Positions 1 to 11,764 of a DNA stretch of 64,000 nt are shown here, one piece after another. Origin of the DNA: Helopsaltes ochotensis (lineage: Eukaryota; Chordata; Aves; Passeriformes; Locustellidae); NCBI GenBank assembly GCA_013400155.1, contig VXBM01000236.1, positions 827,480 to 891,479 of the forward strand, written 5' to 3'. The notes under the pieces were generated by a model. That model was not told the DNA's origin and did not search any database. It saw nothing but the letters and a program-made list of their open reading frames with translations. The position numbers were made by a program, and so were the translations under genes. Position 1 is the first letter of the stretch. The number at the start of each line of letters is the position of its first letter.

Positions 1-310
1 GTTCCCCGCGGCGCCGGCGGAGCCTCCCCGGCCGCGCCTCCGGCCGAGGAAGCCGCTCGCCCTGGGGATGCTCCCGCCCGGCGGCCCCGCTCCCGCGCCG
101 CGTCACCTTGGGACCCCGCTCAGCCCCTTCCCGCAGGGCCGGGCATCACCAGGGGCCAAGGTGAAAGTGATGCTGAGCCGTGTGTTCCCCCTGCATCCTC
201 CCAAAACTGAGTCACCCCTTCCCCGGTGCCACCCCGCGCCTGGGCGCGCTCGCCGCCGCCTCCGCTCGCGGGGGCGGGAGGATGTTCAAAGCCCTGCGGA
301 CGCGCCGGGC
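1..310. promoter_or_regulatory. CpG-rich left edge, possible promoter island
   Basis: The first 130 bases, and again about 225-310, are very GC-rich with many CpG pairs, unlike the following 6 kb. This looks like the edge of a CpG island cut by the window border. By gene order it could belong to a further STARD8 promoter on the minus strand, but no coding exon can be fixed here. Confidence 0.35.
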
Positions 311-3300
311 AGGGCTCAGGGGCTCTTCATTAAGAGGAGAAGGAATTAACGTGATCAGACTGGCCTGCCAACGCCTCACACTGCTTTTTCCCCATCTGAC
401 CTCTCGAGCCTTTAAAACAAACTCCCGTGAGCATCACTCAGCCCCAGGAGGCTCCCACAGTCCCATGCCTGCTTCTTTTGCACCAGCTTTGCCCAGAAGG
501 ACAGAGGGGCTACTTCAGGCACTTGATTACCTTCCTGTGCATGTTAAGACAGTTGGCATGTCAAAGCTCTGACCAAAGAAAAACCATGGCCCAGCCAAAC
601 CTTTCCACCAGTTTGCAGTATATTTTCTCATTATAGTTTCAGGGAAGTTACCACACTCGGAACTTCCCTCTTGATCCTTTCATCTCATGCAAGCCACCCG
701 AGGATGCAGATAGAAATGTACTTTCCTGCCTGTAGGTACTTTCCAGTCAGTCTCCGTCACTCCTCGCTGCCACGGGAAAAACTTGGCGACACTCCGGGCA
801 CGAGGTGGCCAAAGGGGCCTTTTCCCAGCTCATTCCCTGCACTTCCCACGTGCTCTGAAGCTCACAAACACAGAAAACCCTTCTCTCTAACTCAGGCTCT
901 TCCTTTCTGGCCTTCAAAGAAAATCCCCCAACCTGTGAGCGGATCCTGCTGTCCAGAGGGGGGAATCTGCATTTCGTTAGCTACAGGAAATGGGAAAACT
1001 TCCAGCCCTGGAATTAAAGCCCAGAAGGAAGGAGCTGAGCTGGGGGAGGGGTCTCCGTCACTGCAGCAGTCATCAGGGGGTCAGAGCTACACAAATCTTA
1101 CAGGCAGAGGGACACAAGAATGGGAACTGGTGATTCACCAGCCAAGCCTGAACCCAGGAGGGCAGGGAAGAGGAAGAGGAAGGAGTGGCACAGAATCCCC
1201 TCATCACATGTCCCACCAAAACCACAAATAATCACATTCAGTTCAGCTTTTCTACTTCCCACCTCTCTGACCCACACCCAACCCCATGACTGCCTTTTCC
1301 ACCATGTAAGAGCATCAGTTTCTCAACGAGTTCCAGAAGTGCCCAGAATGGGTCCCTGCTGCCATATCCAGCATCCCAATCACTCCCTGGGGCCCCTCTG
1401 ATCTCCCTGGCTCTGATGCCACAGCCAGAGCGTGCCCCCAGTGCCAAGAGCAGCAGCACTGGCCCCTGCATGACCACACATCCCAGGACAGCCCTCTGAC
1501 AGCCCCCAGCTCCTCTCCCTTCCAAAATATTCAGACAATGACAAAACCAGTTCTCAGTCCCTGTTTTTCCCCCCAAACCCAGGGAACCACAGGCATGGTC
1601 TCAGGTCAGGTGAGGAACTGGGCCCTCGTGCTCAGGCCACAAACCCACCAAGTCAGTGCAGGAGATATTTGTGCGAGGAGAGGAGAACAGCTCAGCTGTG
1701 ACAACACATCAACAACAGCTAAATTTAGCAGGTTATTTTCGGTAATCCAGATGCTGGGTAAATACAACCTTATTATTTCATGCAGGGGGAAAAGTTCAGC
1801 CGAGTCTCTCGTGCTGCTTTTCCCTGTTAGTTCACCACATCCAGCCACAGGAGCCCACCCTGAAATGCTGCAATGTCACCACTGCCTGGCTGTGCTGGCA
1901 GGAGCCACCAGCTCTGTCCCTGGCCTTTAGCAGCAAGAGGAGCCACTGCTCCGTGACATAGGCAGAGCACCTCCTGATCCATCTTGGAGGGGCCTGGTGC
2001 TGCTCTTGGAAGGAATTTATTCTGAGGATGCAGTTTTCAGGTGCATGGCCAGGCTGTGAGCCTTTCCTTTCTTCAAGCTTTTCCTTTCTGCTCAGTCCAG
2101 AACAATACATGGGAAGTGAATGCTGGAGAGGAAGCAGAGGGTTAGGAAATCCATGGAAACCCGACCCAGCTGGGATTGTTCCAGTGGTTCGGCTGGGGGC
2201 TGTGCAGGGGCTCTGTGTCCCACCCAGATGAGGGTGCTGCCCGAGGGGACTGCAGGGTGGGCCAGGGAGGGCTTTGCCACAGGGCAGGACAGCTGGAGGG
2301 AGAGTAGGGACACAGGAGACCCCAGGTGCTCCATGGCTGAAACATCACCTCCAAGAAGGCAGATGAAATCCAAGCTGTTTTCCACCATCACTGCTGCGGG
2401 AGCTGCCATGGCATACCCAGGGATGTTAGTGCTGGGGGAAGAACAGGGACTTCATCCAGCCAGCGTTCAGGGGATGTGGCAGCACAACCACAGCCCCAAA
2501 CAGGGGGCTGGGAATGGGTCTTTCCACCCCTGGAAAGCAGCTCAGGGAGTTTGCCAGGTGTACTGGGAGAGCAGCAGCGCTGAAGGGGGAAGGTCAGAGG
2601 CAGGTTCTGGGAATTGATGGAAGAGACACTTTGCCAAGACCTACTGGAATAAACCAGAACCAACTCCACCCTGCCTCATGCCATCGTGTCGGGAGCTGAG
2701 GTCCTTCTGCCACCCATCCAAAGAGACTGAAAATCATCCTGAGGGAAGGGAATGGTGTCCTACAAGCCCATGTTATGAATGTCCCCTTTGTCTGAGCATT
2801 TTCTGGGGACAATGAGGGAGGAGGACAGCAGGGCACCTGCCCTGGCCCCTTCCCAGTGGAGGGCACAACCCCCGTGCAGGCTTGCTCCCTGTCCAGTGTA
2901 ATCCATGGGAAAGGGAGAACTCCAGCCTGCCCCAGGCACTGTGCTGCTGCAGATCACAGTGACACCAGGAGCCGCTACAGCCCCGTCATCACATCGAGTC
3001 ACAGGTGACAAATCCCACAGTGAGAGACTGTGCAGCTGCTCAGCACACCAGGCTCCTGCTTAGGACAGGAGGCTCCTGCTCCTCCTGCCCCCAGAGCCCA
3101 CGGCAGCCCAGCATCCCTCCAGCAGCCAGAGCTGGGACAGGGACATGTGACAGGCAGGTGTCAGCTGGGGTCACGTGAGTGTTATTGAGCCATCACCAGG
3201 AGAGACCTGGATTCCACAGGCAGTTTTAACCAAGGGAAAAACACCTGTAAACATTCTTTGCCCCAAAATCCCAGTCACAGTGTGATCCATAGGACCCTCC

Positions 3301-4458
3301 CCTGCCCCTTCATTTCCACAGGGCTCTTTAACTCTTTTTAACAAGCTCTTGACATTTATGTTCTTAATCTCTCCCATGCAAGGGCCAGAGACCACCCAAG
3401 ATACCTCTGGGGCTCTCTCACAAAGCATCTTTTGTTACCCAGAGCTGTCCTGTGCTCTGGGCTCTCACTGGCCAGACTCAGAGCTCACTTCTCCCTTACG
3501 TACATGAGAACACAAGGCCCTCAGTGCATCACCCTTCGGGCAGGGAAGTGCCTGGAGATCCCCAGGGCTCTCTGCACGGTGGGTTTCCCTTTTCATGGTG
3601 CCAGGCCTCCAGCCAGCAGTGTGGGCAGCCCCACTGTCCCCACCTCCGACAGCGGAGCCGCCATCCACGGGCATGTCCCCAGCCCCGTGCCCAAAGCTGT
3701 GGAGCCACCTGGGCTCCAGGTCCCTCCCCTTCCAGGGCCACCAGAGCTGATGGCCATGGGCTGCCGCGTGTAGGATGGGACAGGCCTGACTCTGGGGGCG
3801 TCACTGCACAGAGACCCCCCCACGGCACCAACCAGTGCGATGATGAAAGGCGGGACCTCTACCCCCCTGCCACAGCCCCATCCCTGGTTCCTGGTGCTGC
3901 TGGCACACACACCCTCTCCCTCCTCCTCCTCTTGCTGCCAGAGACCACCACCAGGCTCCCCAGCACCCACGAACCCCTCATGGCAGGGCAGCCCCAACCC
4001 CAGCCTCTGCCCCGCCTTGGCAGAGGTTTGATCAGAGCAGCAGCAGCCGTGCACAATCCCTGTGGGTCAGCCTGCAGCTGCACTGCGAGTCCCTCCTGCC
4101 CCACAGCCATGGCTGAGACACTCCAGTCACACAAAGCCGAGGGGCTCTGAGCCAGGGGTGGCCTTCCTGCCCATAGTGCCAAGGCTCTGGAGCTCCCCAT
4201 GGGATTACCTGCTGAGCACAAAGCTGCTCACCACAAAGACAAGACGACTTGAAAAGGAACCAAGCTCCCTTTGCAAATATATTCTCTTGAAAAAAACAGT
4301 TTTTGGGGAGAATCACACGGCCGGCAGAAAAACTCAGCAACAGGACATTCCTCTTTCTGTGACCCCTGCTCACCCCACAGCAAGGGCACTCCTGCTCCAA
4401 AAATTATTGCTGCAGCTTACCTGCATCTTTTTTATCTTCTAACAACGTGATTTTCTGT

Positions 4459-4490
4459 GAAAAGAAAGAAAGAAAGAGAGAAAGAAAAAA
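4459..4490. repeat. AAAG-rich microsatellite
   Basis: A short A/G tract made mostly of AAAG units, followed by an AT-rich stretch of about 30 bases. A simple repeat with no sign of function. Confidence 0.7.
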
Positions 4491-4594
4491 CAAAAATATA
4501 TTTTTTTATCATTTTGATTCTCACATTTGTGGAATGCTACCCCTCACATCTGGGCTTGGTCCCTGCTCCAGCCTCCCCTCTGCCCAGAGGTGAC

Positions 4595-4646
4595 CTGGGA
4601 CCAGCAGTGCTGATCCGGAGCTGGGACCAGCAGTGCTGCTCCAGTC
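4595..4646. repeat. Two-copy 26-bp tandem duplication
   Basis: The 18 bases CTGGGACCAGCAGTGCTG occur exactly twice, at 4,595 and 4,621, so the period is 26 bp. The tail of each unit has diverged. Confidence 0.7.
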
Positions 4647-6540
4647 ACAGGACAAGCAGGGCCCTGGCAAAGGCTTCTCCCAAGGGCATCAGCCCCTGGT
4701 TTTAAAACACCACTGCCACTCCCAAGGGCCCTGAGCACTGGGCAAACACGGTGTGCCCAGCACACACCCACCACCCCGGCTCCCGGGGGAAGCCACGAGA
4801 AATGGGATTCACGGCAGCACAGCCTCGGCAGCGCTCGGGAGACAGCAGCACTCTGCAGAGGTGGAGGAGCAGCAGAAGGTGCCCATTCCCGGTCCTGAGG
4901 CAAGCGCAGAGCCCGGGACGCTCCCCAGTCTCTCTCTGGGTGCAGACGAGTCCCTCCAGCACCGCTGCTCCAGGAAGGGCCCAGAGGTGCCGGCGGGATC
5001 ACTGCAGGAATGCGCCGCCCTGCTGAGCCGGACTTTCCCACGGACCCCCGGGACCCCTCTTCCTGCCGGGGCAGCAGGGCTGAGGATGAGCCAGGGAAGA
5101 GAGGCTTAACTGTGTCCCTGCTGCTGTGCTTCCCGCAGCACCTCCTGCCCGAGGGGTGCCACCACCAGCGCTGGAATCATCGCTGCGACCTCACAGTGCG
5201 CCCGTGTCCACAGGGGAGGTCACACAGCTCCTCTGGATCCTTTGCCATCGCCCAATCAATTGTTCCTTTTCCCACAAAATCTTCCACCAGCCACAGATCC
5301 ACCTCACTTAACCAGGAAGGCTTTAATCCCGCAGACAGAGCCCAGCCCGTTTCTCCCCGTTCAAGAAATTCCTCAGCAAGGAAGGTGAGAATTCCTCGCC
5401 TGTTTGTGCTGAGCAGCTGAGCAGCACTGGCATGGGGAGGAGAGTGGGTACAGGCCGAAGGAGAAGCCTCAGCCCTACAGGAGGCCACTGGTGTCCACTG
5501 AAGGCAACCAAGAGGGTGTTGCCCTGGCCAGCTGGGCCACCAGACCCCATGCTGGGCCAAAGAGATGGGCTGAAGCCACTGGAATGACGGGTGCTCCCAA
5601 GGAGGCTGAAACCTGTGGGCACCAAAGTCTGTGCAGGCCAGGCTGGAGCCATCCCACGCTGCAGCTCTGCCAGTGGCATTGCAGGATCCAGAGTCCCTGT
5701 CCGTGCCACCACCAAGACAATGGCAATGCCAACACGCAGCACGCAGGGACGAGCAGGGTTAATGAGGACAGCTGAGCTCTCCAGAGACAGCGGGGACGAG
5801 ACAGCAGGGACAAGACAGCCACTAATATTACCAACGAATCTCACAAATGTCATTTTTAGACTCAACTATTTTAAGCATTGCACTGAAAGCCCCGGGGACA
5901 GCATGCATTCCACATCCATTTCACCACAGCAGATCCACTCACTCAGCACAGCCCGGTGTACAGCACTGCCTGAAAAGTGGATTTTATCACTTTTCCCAAT
6001 CTGAAACGCCCAAAATTCACACTAACTATATAATTCCACAATCTCCCCAGCTCACTCCCACCACCCTGCATAGGCTGGGACAGAACAAACCAACAGTGAT
6101 CAGGAGCAGCCAGGGAGAGTCCTTTGTTATTAAGGTGACAGATGAAGGATTAAACCCTAATGAAAAATCTCAGATGCCACGCCACAAGAACTGCTGCTGC
6201 AGGAAATTAAAAACTGGGGGCCCTTGGCCTTGCTGCTCCTTTGTCATCCTGCTCACAGCTGCCCTGACCCTCCACAGCCACGCCACGGGTGACCTGAGCC
6301 TCTGGGTTCGGAAGGATGTCCCAGCCTGGCCGCACCACGCAAGCAGGACCCTTTTGGCATGTGCTGACCACCTCGGGGGGCTGAGGGTGCGCACACACAC
6401 ACGGACACAGACACACACAGAGCCCAGCTCGCCGGGCACAGCCCCTGCCCGCCCAGGGCTGCCGCTGCCGGGACACCCCCAGTAAAGGGCAGCGGGAGAG
6501 CTTAGGGCACAGGGACCAGAGCACCTACACCGTGGTCCAG

Positions 6541-7090
6541 CCAAAATTAAAACCTCTCACATGCACGTGGGGCGCGGGCACGGCACCCCCCGGGGGCAGA
6601 CGTCGACAACCGTGAGCAAGCTGAGCCCCGCCGGAGCCGCGTCCGCAGCGCCCCTTCCAGAGGCTTCTCCTGAAAGCGGAGGGTGTCAGGGACGGGACAC
6701 CGTGCAGCAGCGCTCCCTTACCTTGGCTCTCTTGAAGCAAGCCCAGAAGAAATCCAGCAATGGCATGATGTGGGGCGGGGGCCCGGCAGGCCCCCCTAGA
6801 CGGCGGGGAGAGCCCCCCCCGGCAGCCCCATGGCAGCGCTGCGGCGGCGGAGCCGGGCACAGCCCCGGGCGGGCAGCGGCGGAGGGAGGAGCGGGAGGCA
6901 GCGGCGGAGGCGGGCCAGCATTTCAAACCCTGCACCGTTACTCTGTTGGTCGGGAACGGGCCTGGGACGCGGCTGAAATTCCCTGAAGGCTGCGAGTTTT
7001 AAACAGCTCCGGGTTTTCCTTCCTGTTTGGAACACACCGAGCTGCTCCCCGTTCCCAGGCAGCGCGAAGGGGAGAGGGGTGACCGGCACT
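6541..7090 (-). promoter_or_regulatory. CpG island around candidate STARD8 first exon
   Basis: About 550 bases dense in CpG and G/C runs surround the candidate exon at 6,722-6,766. This is the usual setting of a vertebrate first exon. On the minus strand the bases between about 6,767 and 7,090 would be 5' UTR and core promoter. No TATA box stands out, which is normal for CpG-island promoters. Confidence 0.55.
6722..6766 (-). CDS. STARD8: Candidate first coding exon of STARD8 (15 codons)
   Basis: On the minus strand an ATG at 6,766 opens 15 codons, MPLLDFFWACFKRAK, ending in phase 0 at a strong splice donor, GTAAGG (6,721-6,716). The exon sits in a CpG island. In human, the gene after YIPF6 on the same strand is STARD8 (DLC3), a RhoGAP with SAM, RhoGAP and START domains. 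From memory, unverified, a long STARD8 isoform begins with a very similar short peptide. Seen: the ATG, the open frame, the donor and the island. Inferred: gene identity and use as exon 1. No other STARD8 exon is recognisable in the window, so the rest would lie left of position 1. The alternative is an unrelated short open frame. Confidence 0.5.
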
Positions 7091-10000
7091 CCAGAGCAGA
7101 AGGGGGATTTTGCCTGTCAAAGGCACATGTAGGACGGTAGAAACCCAAACCCTGGATGGTTCAGATTGTCATTTGGGTCCTGCCCGAGCTGACTGGCAGC
7201 TCCCGGCGCTCTCCTGTACGAGGCACAAGGTGTACCCAGCCATGGTGGCACCCCTGGGTGCTCAGGTGTCACACGGGCACAGCGGGCATCCCTATCACAG
7301 AGCAGGGGCACTCAGGGCCAGCCTGCTGGTTGGCAAACAACACAGGGGAGTCCCCCCAGCCACTAAATACGGCTGAGTCCTTCACTCCAGCTATCCACAG
7401 CTCCTTATCTGCCTTCTCCAAACATCATCCACCACAACAAAATGCCTCATCACAAATATTTTTGCCAGCCCCCCACTTGCAGCCCCCCAGGCCAGGGTTC
7501 TTCCTGCAGGCACATAAGAACACCCCACAAACTGGTGATTTGTGTCAGCAGTTCAGAAGGAGCATGGTGATGCCTGGGCTTGGCCCTGCTCCCACAGGAC
7601 CCTCAGCAGCTGTCACCCACCCTGGACTGGCATCAGGCTCTTCAGTGGCATCGCTCCTGCCCACTGCCCACCTCGGGCTGGTGTCACCTCCACTCCAACG
7701 GGATCTGCAGGTGGGAACACGAGCCCGAGCACAATGGTTCTGCTCAGGATGTGACACGTCTGTACCCAACACCCAGCAGCTGCTGCCTGTGGCAGCTGTG
7801 TCCAGTGCTACGTGTGAGACAGGGCAGGCCAGGACGGGGTGCTGGGGCCCCAAAGCATAAGGATAAGGGGGATAAGGCAAGGACAAAAAGCACGGAAGGC
7901 CACGGCACAGCCGAGCTGGAGCAGATGCACCTGCTTGGAGAGGATGGCATGAGGCACTGCCTGCATCCAGCATCCAGCAGACCTGACCAGCATCCCTTGG
8001 GTTGGCAGCAGTGCCCTGGTGGCACCGGCACAGCTCTGCCCAGGCCCAGCACGGCCCCGCCGTGGCCCCAGCAGCAGCTCACAGGCAGCATCAGTCCCAG
8101 CACTAGCTCCAGCTGCCTCCTTCCATCTCCCCCTCACTCATTCCTCAGCAGGCTCTGCCACCACTCCCGGCCCTGGCACCAGCTGCAGCTCTTCACCCTG
8201 TCCCCTGCATTACTGTGTTACTGGGCCAGTGCAGCAGGGCTGGGGACACCAAGGCACAGCACAAGCTTTGTACATCAATCCCTTTTCTCCTCGCTTAAAA
8301 ACCCAGGGCTGGGAAGACAGTCTCACCTCTATGGCACATTGCCCATCAGGGTCACCTCCCCTAGCAAGGATTTTCCCCACAGGATTTAAAGCCCAAAGCA
8401 GCTGCCCCATAGCCACCCACCCTCTGTAACTCTCCCCCTGTAACTCACCCTCCATAACTCCATAACTCACCCCTTAAGGGCTGCAGGTTTTACCCCAAGG
8501 ACTTGTAAATAGTCCCCTGCAGGGATGAAGGCAGCTGGGGCACTGCTCACTGCCAAACATCCCCATTCAGCTCACTGGGCACTGCTGTCATAGGGCTGAG
8601 GCTGCCAGGGGACCTCCTCCACAGCCAGGACACGAAGGGCACTTCAGCACAGGGTCCTGTGAAAGGCTCTGCCATTGTCATTCCAGGGAGCCCAAGGAGA
8701 CTCTTCAATGATTCTACAGGTTCTGGGACATCTGGGCCTGTGCTGAAGCTGAAGGCAGCTCTTACAGGAGGGACTGTCCCTTCAGAGAGAGTGGCACTGC
8801 CAGGCTTGGTGGCACTGGGCTCCTCCTCCCAACAGGGGCTCACCCTTCAGCACCACGCATTGCTCTGGAGTAGGACAGGCCCTGCTGCTTCAGCCATAAC
8901 CCTGCCAGGACCCAGAGAATCGCCCCTGCTCGCTCCAGTGGCATCGGGTCCTGCCCCCACTTCCTGCAACAGCCAAAAAAGCCAGGCTAGCACAAATAGA
9001 AGCAGGCTGTCTCCTTCCCAGGCCTGGGAGACAAACCACAGCGGTTTCTGCATACTTGTGTAGCTTCTTCCTACCCGGTCATCCCAAAAGCATTCCAGTA
9101 ATGCTACATCTTGGATCCTTCCTCAGCGTGCCAGGACACTATCCTCGGCAGGAATAGCCCCTGGGGACTGGATCCCTGGGGAGGTGGAAGCTGTGCACAC
9201 CAAACGGGTATTTCTGCTGAGTGGCACAGGGACACAGACCCCACTGCTGCATTTGGCTCTTCCCAAAATTCCTAACGTACCCACTCCACAGACAAGCTTA
9301 CAGGACAAGCAAATCCATTCATTCTATAAATAAATATATGTGTGTGTGTATGTGCATACTCCTCAGACCCACATGAGGACCCATTTTAAGCTGGAGTTAA
9401 TTTTGAGAGGCTGAATCTAAGGAGAACATCATGCCGTACACATTCACTAAGAGCTCCCCACTGCTGCCCACAGTGCCTGGAGCTGGGACGGACACAGGAT
9501 GTCACCAGCCAGCCCCAGAACTGCCACACACATCCCAAAAGTTCTCAGAAAGTCACGGGATCGGGCCGGTATTTTGGAGGACAGGTACAGCCTCTTCCCA
9601 CAACAGATCATTCCCTGGAGGATCCCGTGTCCCCGCGGCCAGAGCTATTTCTGTGTACTGATGAGCTATTGCTGTCCCGGCTGCTGCCCAGGATCAGTGA
9701 CAGCTCAGGCTGTGTCCCCGCAGCCACAGAAGCCCCCGCTGGAGCTGTGGGGTGCGAGCGGGGGGCTCCCCTCGGCCAGCCGAGCCCCGAGCCGGCGGCA
9801 CACGGGGATTTTCCACTTTCCGCCGTGCACAGGCATTTCCCGAGGCTGGGAAGAGAGCAGCTCCCGCCGAGCTGGCGTTTTCCCATTAGCACAGCGGGAA
9901 CAGGGACCCTTTTCTTCTCCTGACGGGGCGGGTGCTGGCGGTGCCGGGGCTGTGACACCACGAGGGCGGTGAGAACACGGGGAAACAGCAGCAGAGGGGA

Positions 10001-10157
10001 GGTGGAGAGGGCAAGGACAGGGCTGAACACCCACCCCGTGTTCCCCCGAGCGAGGGGCTGCGAGGCTGTGCCCGGCAAGGGCCGGCACACAGAACCCCAT
10101 GGAACAGTTCCCCAGGGCTGGGGCTGCACCGTGGGGCCACCCCTGCTCACACCTCGG

Positions 10158-10170
10158 CGCCACCTGGTCT
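10158..10170 (-). promoter_or_regulatory. Possible CTCF site
   Basis: Read on the minus strand, AGACCAGGTGGCG matches 11 of 13 positions of the CTCF core CCASYAGRKGGCR. It lies at the edge of the GC-rich patch at 9.6-10.2 kb. Motif match only. Confidence 0.3.
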
Positions 10171-11019
10171 CTGCTGCCACCAAAGAGGCACCGCCACGAC
10201 CAGACCACAAGAGGCCAGCTGAGAGGTGTCAATGCCCAGGGGCAGCAGAAGACAATCCCTAGCTCCCTGCAGTCCCCGCAGCTGCCCCTTGCCACGACTC
10301 CTTCTCCATGAAAAAGTTCCTCATTTAAGATAATCCCGATGTGCTGCGGTCTCCAATGGCTCACGGGTGGGATGTGCTGGGCATGGACGCTGCCTGCGAG
10401 GGTGCAGGACACACGGAGCTGTCAGGACTGCCACGCAAGCCACAGGCTGCACCGCAGCCCCAGCGCTGAGGGAAGGTTTCTCTCTGGGATGGACAATTAG
10501 GCAATTACTTAATCCCCACGTGCAGCTCCTGCGGCAGAAGGAAGCGCTCGGGTGAGCCGGGCAGTACCCCGGAGAGCCTCCTGGGGCCGAGGGCATCAAT
10601 CCCCCCATCCCACAGGGATGGAGCAGCCAGCCGGTCCCATGGCATCCCCTCAGAATGCCCCTTCCCGAGGGCTGCGGCAGCACACTGGGATGTCCCCTCT
10701 CCCAGCACTGGCGCCCTTTGTGTCTTGCTGAAGCTTCACACTCCAAAACCAGCACCACATTTGCTTAGCCCAGATGTGCACTGGACTCCCAAGGGCTTGT
10801 GGCCCCAGCCAGGGCTGCAGGGAGCCCCTTGCACTCCCTGTCCCCAGAGGGGCCCTGGCACAGATGGGTCTGTGCATTTCCCCACACAGGATGCTCCAGT
10901 TTGCAAACACCAGCGAGAGAATTCGCAAACACTGACTGATTTAGCACACACACAAAACCAAACAAACTTTGCAGCTCACTAATCCTCACAGAGTGGCAAA
11001 ACCTCCCAGTTTCACTGGG

Positions 11020-11056
11020 AAAAAGAAAAAAAAAAAGAAAAAAAGAAAGAAAGAGA
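11020..11056. repeat. A-rich simple repeat
   Basis: A run of A with scattered G (AAAG/AAAAG units), about 37 bases long. No adjacent retroposon body is recognisable, so I call it a simple repeat rather than a SINE tail. Confidence 0.65.
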
Positions 11057-11722
11057 ACAGTGCATGATAGTTTTGGGGAATTTCTGCTGCACCAGCTGGG
11101 GTGTGCTCCTGCCCAAATTCCCAGAGCCAGAAAGCTGGGGAGCTCAACAGGGGCCTGGGGCTGTGCTCAGCATGGGCCTATTTAAAGGCACTTAAAAGAG
11201 CATAACTGCTATGGTGATATTTTCGAGATACTATAGACAAGATGCACAAATTACAAATAGACACAAGTGATACAGAAGGAAACCGAGGTGTTTTGAGAGC
11301 TGTACTCCCATTCAATTTAAGCTCCTTTTGTATTCAAGCACCCAAGAGTTACTGTCTGGGGGCGTCTACAGAGACTCCCATGCAGGACAGAACTCCAGCA
11401 AAAACTTGCTGCTGCTGCTCTCTAGCTCTCCTCAAGACGCCTTTGTGAAAACAAGAGATATAAATCAGGCTGCATTTTTAAGTACAAAAGGGGACATAAG
11501 CAGAATGCTCACCAGGCAGTTTTTCCTACCCCTGGGAATAGCACTGGAGCTGCTGGAGCCTGGCTGGGACATTAATCCTGGGACATTAATCCCCTGCCCC
11601 CAAGGCAGGCACCAGAGCAGCCCAAGGAATTGCAGCAGCTCTTATTATTAGCAGGAGCAGGGAGGCTCCCGTGGCGAAATGCCCAAGCGTGGCACGGGGC
11701 GGGCTGGCAGCACACGTGTGTA

Positions 11723-11764
11723 CTCACGCTCACGCTCACGCTCACACTCACACTCACACTCACC
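11723..11764. repeat. Hexamer microsatellite CTCACG/CTCACA
   Basis: Seven 6-bp units: CTCACG units first, then CTCACA units. The pattern fits CpG-to-CpA decay or two-step expansion of one repeat. Confidence 0.85.

Larger units (their letters stand above)
311..6540. other. No confident gene; non-coding GC-moderate sequence
   Basis: I read both strands and found no exon of a family I recognise. Many open frames of 60-230 codons exist, but they are proline/serine/glycine-rich and overlap one another, as expected from GC-rich non-coding DNA. If STARD8 lies to the left, this is its intron or 5' flank. In particular, no exon for its N-terminal SAM domain is visible. Confidence 0.5.

Noticed and set aside
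7580..8389. 269-codon plus-strand open frame
   Set aside because: Low-complexity Pro/Ser/His-rich peptide, overlapped by other frames of similar length; no domain and no splice signals that fit. A GC-rich shadow frame.
9608..10412. Minus-strand open frames of 200 and 235 codons in the CpG-enriched patch
   Set aside because: Two overlapping frames with similar, Gly/Pro/Arg-rich composition; expected from CpG-rich DNA.
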